Shown here piece by piece: positions 36,559 to 45,197 of a stretch of 64,000 nt of DNA. This DNA is from Bradyrhizobium sp. CCBAU 53338 (GTDB lineage: Bacteria > Pseudomonadota > Alphaproteobacteria > Rhizobiales > Xanthobacteraceae): positions 496,001 through 560,000 of the forward strand of contig NZ_CP030048.1 in the NCBI RefSeq assembly GCF_015291665.1, given 5' to 3'. The notes under the pieces are model-generated. The model did no database searches and was not told where the DNA came from. It saw only the letters and a program-made list of their open reading frames with translations. The position numbers were made by a program, and so were the translations under genes. The number at the start of each line of letters is the position of its first letter. Position 1 is the first letter of the stretch.

Positions 36559-37703
36559 GCCTGCCGCCTGCCGATCGCGACGCCCGTGAACGTCTGGTTC
36601 ACATGCATCGAGCCGAACTGTTCGCCGTAGGTGTGAAAACCGACCACCCGGTTCTGCCGATAGAGCTCGGACATGTCACGGGCGAGCTGGTGCTGCTCGG
36701 CATCCAGCCGGCGCAGCAGGCACTCGAAGCCGATATAGAGAGACACCTCGCCGATCTGATCCTGCGTTTGCGCGAAGACGTCCTGCGTCGAGCCGACGAG
36801 ACTTCGCGAGGTCGCGGCGGTGAGCACCATGCCCTCGTCGATGGCGCAGAAGAAATGCAGTGAGCCGTCGGGCTCGACGCGCTGGATCGACCGCGCGTAG
36901 TAGGAGCCGCCGACGCGAACCAGCACCGGGTGGGACGCAAAAGAAAAAGGGTCGAGCTTGGCGTCCTCCATGATCCCGACCATCCGGGAATATTCCTCGG
37001 CGGCGGGCTCCGCGTTCAGCTCCTTCACCGTGCGGCTCTCGATGTCGGCTTCGGTCACCACCATCTTCTGGGGCATCGGCTCGAAATTGTCGCACTTGAA
37101 GACCCTGAAGGGCAGCGACGTGTTCAGAAGGATCAGGAGGGCGGCATTCGTATAGGCGTTGCCTTCGAAGAACACCCAGGTCTTTTCAAAGCGCAACCCG
37201 TCGCCTGCCGACCCTCCGACGACCGGGATGTCGTCGAGCGAGGCGTAGATGGCGGACATCACCGCTTCTTCCCGGCGGCAGAGCCCGTCGATCAGGACCA
37301 GGCCGAACGAATTGCCCCGGTCCACCTCTGGCGTCACGCGCAACAGCTCGTGGCGCAGCTCGCCGCCGATCCGCCGCCCGTCCTCGACCCGGAAGCTGTC
37401 GAGATTGAGGATCGGCCGGACCACTGCGGAAAAATCAGCGCGGCTGAATGCCAGCGCCACGACGCTGTTTTCGTCCCAGCCGTCGGGCGCGAGCTCGCCC
37501 GCGGTGGTGCAGCCGCAGACAGGGGTCGTGTCGAATTGCCGGGTGATCTCGGCAATGAAATGGTGAGGGTCGTAGTGAGGTGAGAGGAAGACCAGGATCA
37601 GGGCGAGGTCGTCCGAAGGCAGCTGCGCCGCAAGCTCGGCTACAGCTCCATCGACGGTCGCAGCCTTCGATTTCGCGACGGCAACGCCGGATGCGTCGCT
37701 CAT
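36555..37703 (-). CDS. FIST-domain sensor protein, NosP-like
   Basis: The 382-residue protein has a FIST_N domain (about 35-220; LALILVFLSPHYDP, CGCTTAGELAP, VVGGSAGDGL) and a FIST_C domain (about 225-365). NosP of Pseudomonas and other bacteria is a haem-binding FIST protein that senses nitric oxide and controls the kinase NahK encoded beside it. The same pairing and the 4-bp overlap with the kinase here suggest a NosP homologue. A His in SFASHPVLVRVGG is a candidate haem ligand, which is a guess. The ATG at 37703 (MSDASGVAVAKS) is preferred to a longer frame. Confidence 0.85.
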   Translation of the reverse strand: MSDASGVAVAKSKAATVDGAVAELAAQLPSDDLALILVFLSPHYDPHHFIAEITRQFDTTPVCGCTTAGELAPDGWDENSVVALAFSRADFSAVVRPILNLDSFRVEDGRRIGGELRHELLRVTPEVDRGNSFGLVLIDGLCRREEAVMSAIYASLDDIPVVGGSAGDGLRFEKTWVFFEGNAYTNAALLILLNTSLPFRVFKCDNFEPMPQKMVVTEADIESRTVKELNAEPAAEEYSRMVGIMEDAKLDPFSFASHPVLVRVGGSYYARSIQRVEPDGSLHFFCAIDEGMVLTAATSRSLVGSTQDVFAQTQDQIGEVSLYIGFECLLRRLDAEQHQLARDMSELYRQNRVVGFHTYGEQFGSMHVNQTFTGVAIGRRQA

Positions 37704-37974
37704 CCGAAAGTCGGCTTGCCCCACTCCGTTTCTCCCTCGAGGCTCACCTTGGTCTTGCGCCAAGTGCCTGACAAGTATCCAGACTGTATGGCTTTTTCGG
37801 TCCTGCCGCAACTCGGAGACCGGCCACGGCCAGCATCTGTCGGGCCGAACAGATCAGCCTTGCCGGGGGTGCCGAATTTACCGCCCTTTATCGATTCTGC
37901 CCTAGTTTTGCGCATCCGGGTCCGGGGGCGGGGCGCCTCTCGATTGCGGCTGGAAGAGCATATGGGGGTTGGGA

Positions 37975-40014
37975 ATGTCCGGGCGTACCGCGTCGCCGTC
38001 TAAGCGCAGCATCTTTCCGACCCTCCGGTTCCGCGCCAAGATCATCCTCGGCTTTGCCGCGGTGCTGGTGATCTCGGCCGGCAGCATGGCGTTCGCGTAT
38101 TTCGGCTTCGAGCGGGTCTCATCCGGCGTCGGCTCCTATCGCAGCAGCGTCTCGGAGGCCGATCTCGCCCGCAACATCGACCGCGAGCTGCTCGGCTACC
38201 GCTCGGCCGTCAAATATTTCGTCGTCACCGGCAAGGAAGACGACGCCAAGGCGGCGCTGGACGCCGAAGCCAGCCTGAAGAACGCCATCGACCTGGCCGT
38301 CAAGAGCGCCAAGACGCCGGCGCGGCAGGACAGCCTCGACAAGCTCGCCAAGGAGTTTGCCAATTTCTCGGCGACCTTCGCCAAGGTCCTCCAGGCGAAG
38401 CGTGACAGCGCGCTGCTGGTGCAGAACCAGCTCTCGCGCCAGGCCAACCTGCTGAAATACAAGCTCGATGACATCGGCAACAACGCCTCCGATTCGGAGG
38501 CCCAGGCCATCGAATTCGGCACCAAGCAGGTCAATGCCCAGTTCCAGACCGCAAGCGCCGCGGCGACCAATTTCGTGCTGACGTCCGACCAGTCGATCGC
38601 AAACAGTGCACTGGCGCGGCTGAAATTCGTCGAGAATTCGCTCGGTGCGGTCTATTCCATGGACGACAATATCGTGGCCGGCCTGAAGGACGCCAAGGCG
38701 ATCCTCGTCGCCTATCGCGAAGCGCTGCAGAAGCTGATCGCCAACGCGAAGCTGGTCGATGAGCTCGTCACCGAGATGAGCGGCTCGGCGGGCGCGATTC
38801 TTCGCGGCGCCACCGCCATGAAGGCGGATCTGGTCGCCGAACAGCAGCGGCTGGATTCGGAATCGGAAGCGACCATCGGGAAGACCGAGCACCTGGTGCT
38901 GATGCTCGCCGTCGGCGGCACGCTGCTGGGCGTGGTTCTCGCTTTCCTGCTCGGCACCGGCATTTCGCGGCCGATGATCGCGATGTGCAAGGCGATGCGG
39001 GAGCTCGCCTCGGGCAATTTCGACGTCGTGCTGCCGGGCCTGGGGCGCAAGGACGAGATCGGCGAGATGGCCGGCGCGGTCGAGGAGTTCAAGGTTCAGG
39101 CGGTCGCCAAGGCCGAGCGCGACGCCGCAGCCAGCGAAGTCCAGAACAAGGAACAGGCAGCGGCTCGCCGCTCCGAGCTGATCCGCTTTGCCGATGATTT
39201 CGAGACCGCCGTCGGAGCGATCGTCTCCAACGTTTCGGCCTCCGCCGTGCAACTCGAGTCGTCTGCGTCCACCCTGACCCGTACCGCCGAGACCACGCAG
39301 ACGCTGTCGAGCCAGGTCGCCGGCGTGTCCGAGCAGGCTTCCAGCAACATGCAGTCGGTCGCGACCGCGACGGAAGAGCTGTCGGCCTCGGTCGAGGAGA
39401 TCGGCCGTCAGGTTCGCGACTCCAGCCGTATTGCCGAAGCCGCCGTCGTGCAGGCCAAGGAAACAGACGGCCGCATCGGCAAGCTCTCTCACGCCGCCCA
39501 GCAAATCGGCGAGGTGGTCAAGCTAATCACCGCGATTGCCGAGCAGACCAACCTATTGGCGCTCAACGCCACCATCGAGGCGGCACGCGCCGGTGACGCT
39601 GGCCGCGGCTTCGCGGTGGTTGCGAGCGAAGTGAAGTCGCTGGCCAGCCAGACGGCGAGGGCCACCGACGAGATTTCCTCGCACATCGCGGGCATGCAGG
39701 GCGCCACTGCCGAGTCGGTCGCCGCGATCAAGGAGATCGGCGCCACCATCGGCAAGATCTCGTCGATCTCGACTTCCATCGCCAGCGCGGTGGAAGAGCA
39801 GGGCGCCGCGACCCAGGAGATTGCCCGCAGCGTTCAGAACGTCGCGCAGGGCACCCACGCCGCCGCGACCGACATCGGCCAGGTCAACCGCGGGGCTGCC
39901 GAAACCGGCTCGGCCTCGGAAGAGGTGCTGAACTCGGCCAAGACGCTGTCGTCCGAAAGCACGCGCTTGCGCGCTGAACTCGACCGCTTCATGGGCAACA
40001 TCCGGGCGGCGTAG
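37975..40014 (+). CDS. Methyl-accepting chemotaxis protein
   Basis: A 679-residue chemoreceptor: membrane helix (about 24-45), a helical periplasmic ligand domain (about 50-305, with many Ala/Lys/Asp heptads), a second membrane helix (about 307-330), HAMP and a long coiled coil ending in the signalling tip. The tip motif [28 protein letters not shown] is intact. It should report an unknown ligand to CheA/CheW. No cytoplasmic pentapeptide tether for CheR was seen at the end. It converges on DUF3175 with 3 bp between them. The ATG at 37975 is chosen; a TTG 6 bp upstream is possible. Confidence 0.93.
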   Translation: MSGRTASPSKRSIFPTLRFRAKIILGFAAVLVISAGSMAFAYFGFERVSSGVGSYRSSVSEADLARNIDRELLGYRSAVKYFVVTGKEDDAKAALDAEASLKNAIDLAVKSAKTPARQDSLDKLAKEFANFSATFAKVLQAKRDSALLVQNQLSRQANLLKYKLDDIGNNASDSEAQAIEFGTKQVNAQFQTASAAATNFVLTSDQSIANSALARLKFVENSLGAVYSMDDNIVAGLKDAKAILVAYREALQKLIANAKLVDELVTEMSGSAGAILRGATAMKADLVAEQQRLDSESEATIGKTEHLVLMLAVGGTLLGVVLAFLLGTGISRPMIAMCKAMRELASGNFDVVLPGLGRKDEIGEMAGAVEEFKVQAVAKAERDAAASEVQNKEQAAARRSELIRFADDFETAVGAIVSNVSASAVQLESSASTLTRTAETTQTLSSQVAGVSEQASSNMQSVATATEELSASVEEIGRQVRDSSRIAEAAVVQAKETDGRIGKLSHAAQQIGEVVKLITAIAEQTNLLALNATIEAARAGDAGRGFAVVASEVKSLASQTARATDEISSHIAGMQGATAESVAAIKEIGATIGKISSISTSIASAVEEQGAATQEIARSVQNVAQGTHAAATDIGQVNRGAAETGSASEEVLNSAKTLSSESTRLRAELDRFMGNIRAA

Positions 40015-40017
40015 GGA

Positions 40018-40389
40018 TCACTCCCTCCCAAACGCCCGCTTCAGCTCCACCTTGGCCTTCTCCAGTCTTGCCCGCTGCGTCTTCGGCAGGGTCGTGCCGG
40101 CGCGGTTGATATAGAACGTCAGCATCGAAAGCGCGGAGCGATAAGCGCCGGTCTTGCGGCGCGCGCTGTGCTCGGCCGAGCGCTTCAGCGATGCGGCGAT
40201 CTTCCTCGGGCTCGAGAGTGTGAACACGCCGCGCTTGAGGTCGAGCGCGTCGCTTTGCTTGGTCACGCGCTGCGACCAGCACTTTGGCGCCACGCGCCTG
40301 GTACTCTTGCGCGCGGACGATCGCCGAGCGCCGGACTTCTTGCGTGTTGCTGGTTTGCGCGAATGTGTCGTCTTTCTGACATGAGCCAT
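40018..40389 (-). CDS. DUF3175 basic protein
   Basis: A 123-residue basic protein. The N-terminus (about 1-40) is rich in Arg, Lys, Ser and Thr (HSRKPATRKKSGARRSS); the rest holds the conserved core VAPKCWSQRVTKQSDALDL and SMLTFYINRAG that I recognise as DUF3175. The function is unknown; the charge suggests nucleic-acid binding. Its promoter region carries a perfect sigma-EcfG-type promoter back to back with that of the trehalose operon, so it is probably a general-stress gene. Confidence 0.8.
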   Translation of the reverse strand: MAHVRKTTHSRKPATRKKSGARRSSARKSTRRVAPKCWSQRVTKQSDALDLKRGVFTLSSPRKIAASLKRSAEHSARRKTGAYRSALSMLTFYINRAGTTLPKTQRARLEKAKVELKRAFGRE

Positions 40390-40416
40390 GCGTCAACTCC
40401 TTGCGGCTCCAGCAGA

Positions 40417-40441
40417 AACGGCCGGTATTCGCGGCCGTTCC
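40417..40441 (-). promoter_or_regulatory. Sigma-EcfG-type promoter for DUF3175
   Basis: On the minus strand GGAAC (40441-40437), a 16-bp spacer and CGTT (40420-40417) match the alphaproteobacterial general-stress promoter GGAAC-N16/17-CGTT exactly. The -10 element is 28 bp from the start codon. Confidence 0.75.
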
Positions 40442-40445
40442 CAGG

Positions 40446-40470
40446 GGAACCGGCCTCTGCCGCAAGCGTT
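40446..40470 (+). promoter_or_regulatory. Sigma-EcfG-type promoter for MFS-otsB
   Basis: GGAAC (40446-40450), 16 bp, CGTT (40467-40470) is an exact match to the general-stress consensus, only 4 bp from the divergent promoter. It lies 19 bp upstream of the ATG at 40490; if the start is the later ATG at 40520 the leader would be about 43 nt. Confidence 0.75.
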
Positions 40471-40489
40471 GTCGCAGGTGGCAGGCGGA

Positions 40490-42007
40490 ATGCCGCGTCC
40501 CCACGACTCCAGCAACGCGATGAAATTGCAGCAGAGCCCCGCGCTGAACGATGGACCTGCAGTCTCGGCAGCCGCCGGGACCGATCGCATCGTCGAGACC
40601 AGCATTCCCGCGCGGCTCGATTCGCTGCCGTGGAGCGGCTTTCACACCCGCGTCGTGCTGGCGCTCGGCATCACCTGGATTCTCGACGGTCTCGAAGTGA
40701 CGCTCGCCGGCGCGCTCTCGGGCGCGCTGAAGCAAAGCCCGACACTGCACTTCTCCAATCTCGATCTCGGTATCGCCAACTCCGCCTATCTCGCCGGCGC
40801 GGTGCTCGGTGCGCTCGGCTTCGGCTGGCTGACCGACCGCATCGGCCGCAAGAAACTGTTCTTCATCACGCTCGCGCTTTATCTCTCCGCGACGGCTGCG
40901 ACCGCGTTGTCCTGGGATGTCGCGAGCTACGCGCTGTTCCGCTTTCTGACTGGCGCCGGCATCGGCGGCGAATATACCGCGATCAACTCGACCATCCAGG
41001 AACTGGTGCCTGCACGCTATCGCGGCTGGACGGATCTCGTCATCAATGGGAGTTTCTGGATCGGCGCGGCAATGGGTGCAGTCGCGGCCATCGTGCTGCT
41101 TGATCCCGCGGCGATCGGCCCTGACCTCGGCTGGCGGCTCGCTTATCTCATTGGCGCAATCATCGGCCTCGTCGTGCTGCTGATGCGGATGTGGATCCCG
41201 GAAAGCCCGCGCTGGCTGATGATCCATGGTCGCCCCGACCAGGCCCACGCCATCGTCGACGACATCGAGCGCTCGGTGATCGGACGAGATCAGGATGCGG
41301 ACGAGAGACGCTTTCCCAAGATGCGGCTGAAGATGCGTGATCACACCCCGATCGGCGAAGTCGTGCAAACGCTGTTCGGCACCTATCGTCAGCGCGCGCT
41401 GGTCGGGCTTGTGCTGATGGTCGCGCAGGCCTTCTTCTACAACGCGATCTTCTTCACCTTCGCGCTGGTGCTGACCGACTTCTACGGCATCAGCGCCGAT
41501 CACGTCGGCTGGTACCTGCTGCCGTTCGCTGCCGGCAATTTCCTAGGGCCGCTGCTGCTCGGACGTCTGTTCGACACGCTCGGGCGCCGCGCCATGATCA
41601 TGTTCACCTATGGTGTCTCGGGTCTGCTGCTGGCGTTCTCGGGCTATCTGTTCTCGATCGGCGCGCTGAGCGCACAGGGGCAGACCATTGCCTGGATGGT
41701 GATCTTTTTCTTTGCCTCGCCCGCGGCCAGCGCAGCCTATCTCACGGTAAGCGAAACCTTTCCCTTGGAGGTTCGCGCGCTCGCGATCGCGGTGTTCTAT
41801 GCGGTCGGCACCGGCATCGGCGGCGTCGCAGGCCCCGCACTGTTCGGGGCGCTGATCGATACGGGGTCGCGCAACAGTGTGTTCGCCGGTTATTTGCTGG
41901 GGGCGTTTTTGATGATCGCGGCTGCGATCGTGGCGTGGCGCTACGCCGTCTCCGCGGAGCGCAAATCGCTCGAACAAATCGCACGGCCGCTCGCTTCAAT
42001 GGAGTAG
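40490..42007 (+). CDS. MFS transporter in the trehalose operon
   Basis: A 505-residue major facilitator with twelve predicted helices. The helix 2-3 loop motif reads GWLTDRIGRKKLFF and the second-half equivalent GRLFDTLGRRAMIMF; PESPRWLM after helix 6 is typical of the sugar/metabolite-proton symporter branch. It probably imports or exports a sugar or organic acid. It is followed by otsB after 3 bp, and a sigma-EcfG-like promoter precedes it, so its substrate may relate to osmotic or desiccation stress. ATG 40490 (AGGCGGA upstream) is chosen; 40520 is possible. Confidence 0.88.
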   Translation: MPRPHDSSNAMKLQQSPALNDGPAVSAAAGTDRIVETSIPARLDSLPWSGFHTRVVLALGITWILDGLEVTLAGALSGALKQSPTLHFSNLDLGIANSAYLAGAVLGALGFGWLTDRIGRKKLFFITLALYLSATAATALSWDVASYALFRFLTGAGIGGEYTAINSTIQELVPARYRGWTDLVINGSFWIGAAMGAVAAIVLLDPAAIGPDLGWRLAYLIGAIIGLVVLLMRMWIPESPRWLMIHGRPDQAHAIVDDIERSVIGRDQDADERRFPKMRLKMRDHTPIGEVVQTLFGTYRQRALVGLVLMVAQAFFYNAIFFTFALVLTDFYGISADHVGWYLLPFAAGNFLGPLLLGRLFDTLGRRAMIMFTYGVSGLLLAFSGYLFSIGALSAQGQTIAWMVIFFFASPAASAAYLTVSETFPLEVRALAIAVFYAVGTGIGGVAGPALFGALIDTGSRNSVFAGYLLGAFLMIAAAIVAWRYAVSAERKSLEQIARPLASME

Positions 42008-42010
42008 ACT

Positions 42011-42832
42011 ATGACATCGCAACTCGCTGAACTGGACCAGACACGCGCCATGCCCGACGAAGAAGCGCCCGACGCGGTGCCGGTGCCGCACGCACTCGTC
42101 CCGCATCTCGACGAGACCGCGATCCTGCTCGACATCGACGGCACGCTGCTCGATCTGATGCCGACGCCGCGTGAGGTCTGGGTGCCGCCGGGCCTGTCGG
42201 AGACGCTGAACCGGCTGACGGAGCGTACCTCGGGTGCGCTGGCCATGGTCAGCGGCCGTTCGCTCAACGACATCGACCTGATCTTTGCGCCCGATGTGTT
42301 TCGCGCCGTCGCCGGTCACGGCGCGGAGATGCGCCTGACGGTGGAGAACGAGGCCGACGACGTGCACGCGCCACCGATGGACAAGGAGCTGAAGCGTCGA
42401 CTGGCCGCGATCGCAAAGCTCAGCCCCGGCATCCTGCTCGAGGACAAGGGCTATTCGCTGGCGCTGCACTATCGCCTCGCGCCTCATGCGGAAAAGGCGA
42501 TCTATGAAGCCGTCTCACTGATCCGCGCAGATCTGCCCAATGCACCGATCGAGGTATTGCCCGGCAAGTTCGTTTGCGAGATCAAGCATTCCGGGTTCAC
42601 CAAGGCGACCGGCGTGCGCGAGCTGATGAAGCATGAGCCGTTTAGAGGGCGCCGCCCTATCTTCATTGGCGACGACGTCACCGATGAGACCGTATTTGCG
42701 ATCATGCCCGACATGAACGGTCTCTCTTTCTCGGTCGGCCGGCGCGCCATCGGCGTCAACGGTCACTTCGATGCGCCGAACGACGTTCGTGCGTTCCTTG
42801 CGCGCCTGCTCGACGACACAAGGTTGGAATAA
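42011..42832 (+). CDS. otsB: Trehalose-6-phosphate phosphatase
   Basis: A 273-residue HAD-superfamily phosphatase: catalytic DxDGT motif (LLDIDGTLLDLMPTP), motif II MVSGR, motif III Lys region and motif IV GDDVTDE. These are diagnostic for trehalose-phosphatase. It removes phosphate from trehalose-6-phosphate made by OtsA. Its ATG is 3 bp after the MFS stop, so the two are co-transcribed. otsA follows after 227 bp with what may be its own promoter, so the synthase and phosphatase could be expressed at different levels. Confidence 0.95.
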   Translation: MTSQLAELDQTRAMPDEEAPDAVPVPHALVPHLDETAILLDIDGTLLDLMPTPREVWVPPGLSETLNRLTERTSGALAMVSGRSLNDIDLIFAPDVFRAVAGHGAEMRLTVENEADDVHAPPMDKELKRRLAAIAKLSPGILLEDKGYSLALHYRLAPHAEKAIYEAVSLIRADLPNAPIEVLPGKFVCEIKHSGFTKATGVRELMKHEPFRGRRPIFIGDDVTDETVFAIMPDMNGLSFSVGRRAIGVNGHFDAPNDVRAFLARLLDDTRLE

Positions 42833-43001
42833 GGCAACGTCACGCGGGAGCCACATTGTGACGCGCGCAGTGCCGTTTCAGGCGCAGCTCATGCCGTGGC
42901 GAATTCGATCTTTCACCAAATGAAATCGCCGGGTTCCCTGCAAGGAAACTGGTTCCAACGCGCTCGCCCGACTTTGGTTTCATTTCGTGGAAATGATGAC
43001 A

Positions 43002-43026
43002 GGAACCATATTGATGAACGGCAGTT
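43002..43026 (+). promoter_or_regulatory. Weak sigma-EcfG-like promoter for otsA
   Basis: GGAAC (43002-43006), 16 bp, AGTT (43023-43026) differs from the consensus by one base in the -10 element. It lies 34 bp upstream of the GTG start at 43060. Confidence 0.5.
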
Positions 43027-43059
43027 AAACGGGGTGGAATGAACAGGAGGGGACGACCT

Positions 43060-44523
43060 GTGAACTTAGTCGTCGTTTCAAATCGAGTTGCGCGCGGCAA
43101 ACCTAACGAACCCATGACGGGCGGCCTGGCAGCGGCATTGCTTCCCGTTGTTGAGTATTCGGGTGCCATCTGGGTGGGGTCCTCCGGCCGTGTGCGTGAT
43201 GGCCATCAGAAGGAACCGTTCGCGGAAATAGAGGCGCTTGGCTCGGGCGCCATTGCGACGCTGGATCTGCCGTCGGCGCATTATGGCGGCTACTATGAAG
43301 GATTTGCCAATTCTGCGCTCTGGCCAGCGCTGCATTCGCGCAGCGATCTGATTCGCGTCTCGCGCGACGACTATGTCAGCTATCGCGAGGTCAACGCCTT
43401 CATGGCGCGCGCCTTGATGCGTTTCCGCAAACCACAGACGGCCTTCTGGGTGCAGGATTACCATTTCCTGGCGCTCGGTGCGGAGCTGCGCGACCTCGGC
43501 GTTGATGATCCCATCGGCTTCTTCCTGCATACGCCTTGGCCGGTGGCAGCCGTGATGCAGGGCGTGCCCAATCATCGTGAGCTGATCACGGCGATGCTGG
43601 CTTACGATCTGCTCGGTTTCCAGACCGAGGAGGATCGCCAGAATTTTATCGCCTATGCCAGCGGGGAGCTTGGCCTCATCATCGACGACGGCGTCGTGCT
43701 CTCGCAGCACGGTCGTACGCGCTGCGAGGTGTTTCCGATCGGCATCGACGCGGAGAAGTTTGCAGCCTATGCCGCGAAGTCGGCGTCGCATCCCGACGTA
43801 TCGCGACTGCGCCGCAGCCTCAACGGCGAGCGGCTCGCGATCGGCGTCGACCGGCTCGATTATTCCAAGGGTCTCGTCAATCGCATCAGTGCGTTCGATC
43901 GGCTTTGGACCGACCAACCGCAGCTTGCGCGCAGCATCTCGCTGCTCCAGATCGCCAATCCCTCGCGCGGTGGCATCGAGGCTTATGGCAACCTCCAGAA
44001 CGAGGTCGCGCGTCTCGTCACCGACGTCAACGGCCGCCATGGCGAGGTCGACTGGACGCCGATCCGCTATCTCAACAAGGGATTCAGCCAGGCCGTGCTC
44101 GCGGGCCTCTATCGCACCGCGCAGGTCGGCGTGGTGACGCCGCTGCATGACGGCATGAATCTGGTCGCCAAGGAATATGTCGCCGCGCAAAACCCTGGTG
44201 ATCCCGGCGTGCTCGTGCTCTCGAAATTCGCCGGTGCCGCCAACGAACTCGATACCGCGCTGCTGGTCAATCCGCACGACATCGACGGCATGGCACGAGC
44301 GATCGCTGTCGCTGCCGCGATGCCGCTCACCGAGCGCAAGATGCGGTGGGAGGCGATGATGAAGACATTGCGCGGCCACACCATCCAGCAATGGTCGTCG
44401 GATTTCGTCGCCGAGCTGGAGAAATGCCGCACCGAGAAAGTCGCAGCGGCGCCGCTCGCTGCCCAGCCGCCGCAGGCGCTGCGCTGGCTGAAATCCGCGA
44501 TCTCAGGTGTGCGGTTGATCTAG
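43060..44523 (+). CDS. otsA: Trehalose-6-phosphate synthase
   Basis: A 487-residue GT20 glycosyltransferase. It begins MNLVVVSNRVA exactly as the family does, with the glucose-6-phosphate and UDP-glucose sites WVQDYHFLALG, GVDRLDYSKG and DGMNLVAKEYVAAQ. The GTG at 43060 is chosen because AGGAGGGG lies 7 nt before it; the ATG at 43039 would add seven residues, has a weaker ribosome site and lies very close to the probable promoter. It makes trehalose-6-phosphate from UDP-glucose and glucose-6-phosphate. A hairpin terminator follows. Confidence 0.96.
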   Translation: MNLVVVSNRVARGKPNEPMTGGLAAALLPVVEYSGAIWVGSSGRVRDGHQKEPFAEIEALGSGAIATLDLPSAHYGGYYEGFANSALWPALHSRSDLIRVSRDDYVSYREVNAFMARALMRFRKPQTAFWVQDYHFLALGAELRDLGVDDPIGFFLHTPWPVAAVMQGVPNHRELITAMLAYDLLGFQTEEDRQNFIAYASGELGLIIDDGVVLSQHGRTRCEVFPIGIDAEKFAAYAAKSASHPDVSRLRRSLNGERLAIGVDRLDYSKGLVNRISAFDRLWTDQPQLARSISLLQIANPSRGGIEAYGNLQNEVARLVTDVNGRHGEVDWTPIRYLNKGFSQAVLAGLYRTAQVGVVTPLHDGMNLVAKEYVAAQNPGDPGVLVLSKFAGAANELDTALLVNPHDIDGMARAIAVAAAMPLTERKMRWEAMMKTLRGHTIQQWSSDFVAELEKCRTEKVAAAPLAAQPPQALRWLKSAISGVRLI

Positions 44524-44530
44524 CCTCTTT

Positions 44531-44558
44531 GCCTCTCCCGGTCCTCGACGGGAGAGGC
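44531..44558. terminator. Bidirectional hairpin between otsA and the secreted-protein gene
   Basis: A perfect 10-bp stem GCCTCTCCCG/CGGGAGAGGC with an 8-nt loop lies 7 bp after the otsA stop and 6 bp after the convergent gene's stop. There is only a short T-run. The stem sequence resembles the arms of the repeat at 20411-20560. Confidence 0.7.
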
Positions 44559-44564
44559 GAGCTC

Positions 44565-44906
44565 TCAATAGCAATACGACACGCCATCCAGGATTGCGCA
44601 TTGCCGCTTGTTCGGCGCGTTCGGATCATCCATCGGCACAACACCCTTGCCCTGGCCGACGAACACGCCCGGCCCGACATGCACCGAACTCTTGTTGCCG
44701 ATAATCACGCTCTGATGCGGAGTCGAGCTGGAACGGGTCCCGTCCGGCCAGAGGATTGCATCGCCTGAAAGGATCCCGCGCCGCCCGTCGTCGCAGGTCA
44801 CATCGACACCTTGACGCGTGCAGGCCTGGGCCTGAGCCGGGGCGGCAGTGGCCACCCCCACCGCAGAAATCAGACAAAGAGCGGCGAGAGTCTTGCGGAT
44901 GGTCAT
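44565..44906 (-). CDS. Small secreted protein, unknown function
   Basis: The 113-residue protein has a clear Sec signal (IRKTLAALCLISAVGVATA, cut near AQAQA), then a mature part of about 80 residues with four cysteines (ACTRQG, VTCDDG, RQCAILDG, SYCY) that could form two disulfides. I recognise no domain. The start at 44906 (MTIRKTL) gives a normal signal; an in-frame ATG 30 bp upstream is less likely. It is convergent with otsA and shares a hairpin terminator with it. Confidence 0.75.
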   Translation of the reverse strand: MTIRKTLAALCLISAVGVATAAPAQAQACTRQGVDVTCDDGRRGILSGDAILWPDGTRSSSTPHQSVIIGNKSSVHVGPGVFVGQGKGVVPMDDPNAPNKRQCAILDGVSYCY

Positions 44907-45100
44907 GGTGTCCTTGGGCATGTTTGGCATCTTCAAGGGAATCGTCGCGCCAAACCCGTCACCGGTTCAGTGCAGGCGGTTCCGGCTGGTCGCGTGACGC
45001 CAGATATTCGATAGTAATTGCAATATGTTACGGAAAATTCATCCGATTTACCCGCGATCCCTTGCAAAATCGCCGGCGCCCCTTCAAGAGAGGGCGCTCC

Positions 45101-45190
45101 GGAGAGATGGCCGAGTGGCTTAAGGCGCACGCTTGGAAAGCGTGTGTGCGGGAAACCGTACCGTGGGTTCGAATCCCACTCTCTCCGCCA
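45101..45190 (+). tRNA. tRNA-Ser(GGA)
   Basis: The 90-nt gene folds as a class II tRNA: acceptor stem GGAGAGA/TCTCTCC, anticodon loop with GGA at 45135-45137 between CACGC and GCGTG, a long variable arm (TGTGCGGGAAACCGTACC), the T arm GGGTTCGAATCCC, and an encoded CCA. It reads serine codons UCC/UCU. No integrase or attachment-site duplication was seen beside it. Confidence 0.97.
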
Positions 45191-45197
45191 TACAGCC

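Noticed and set aside
45101..45190. tRNA-Ser as an integration site for a genomic island
   Set aside because: No integrase gene and no repeated tRNA 3' end were seen downstream; the next genes look like ordinary chromosome.
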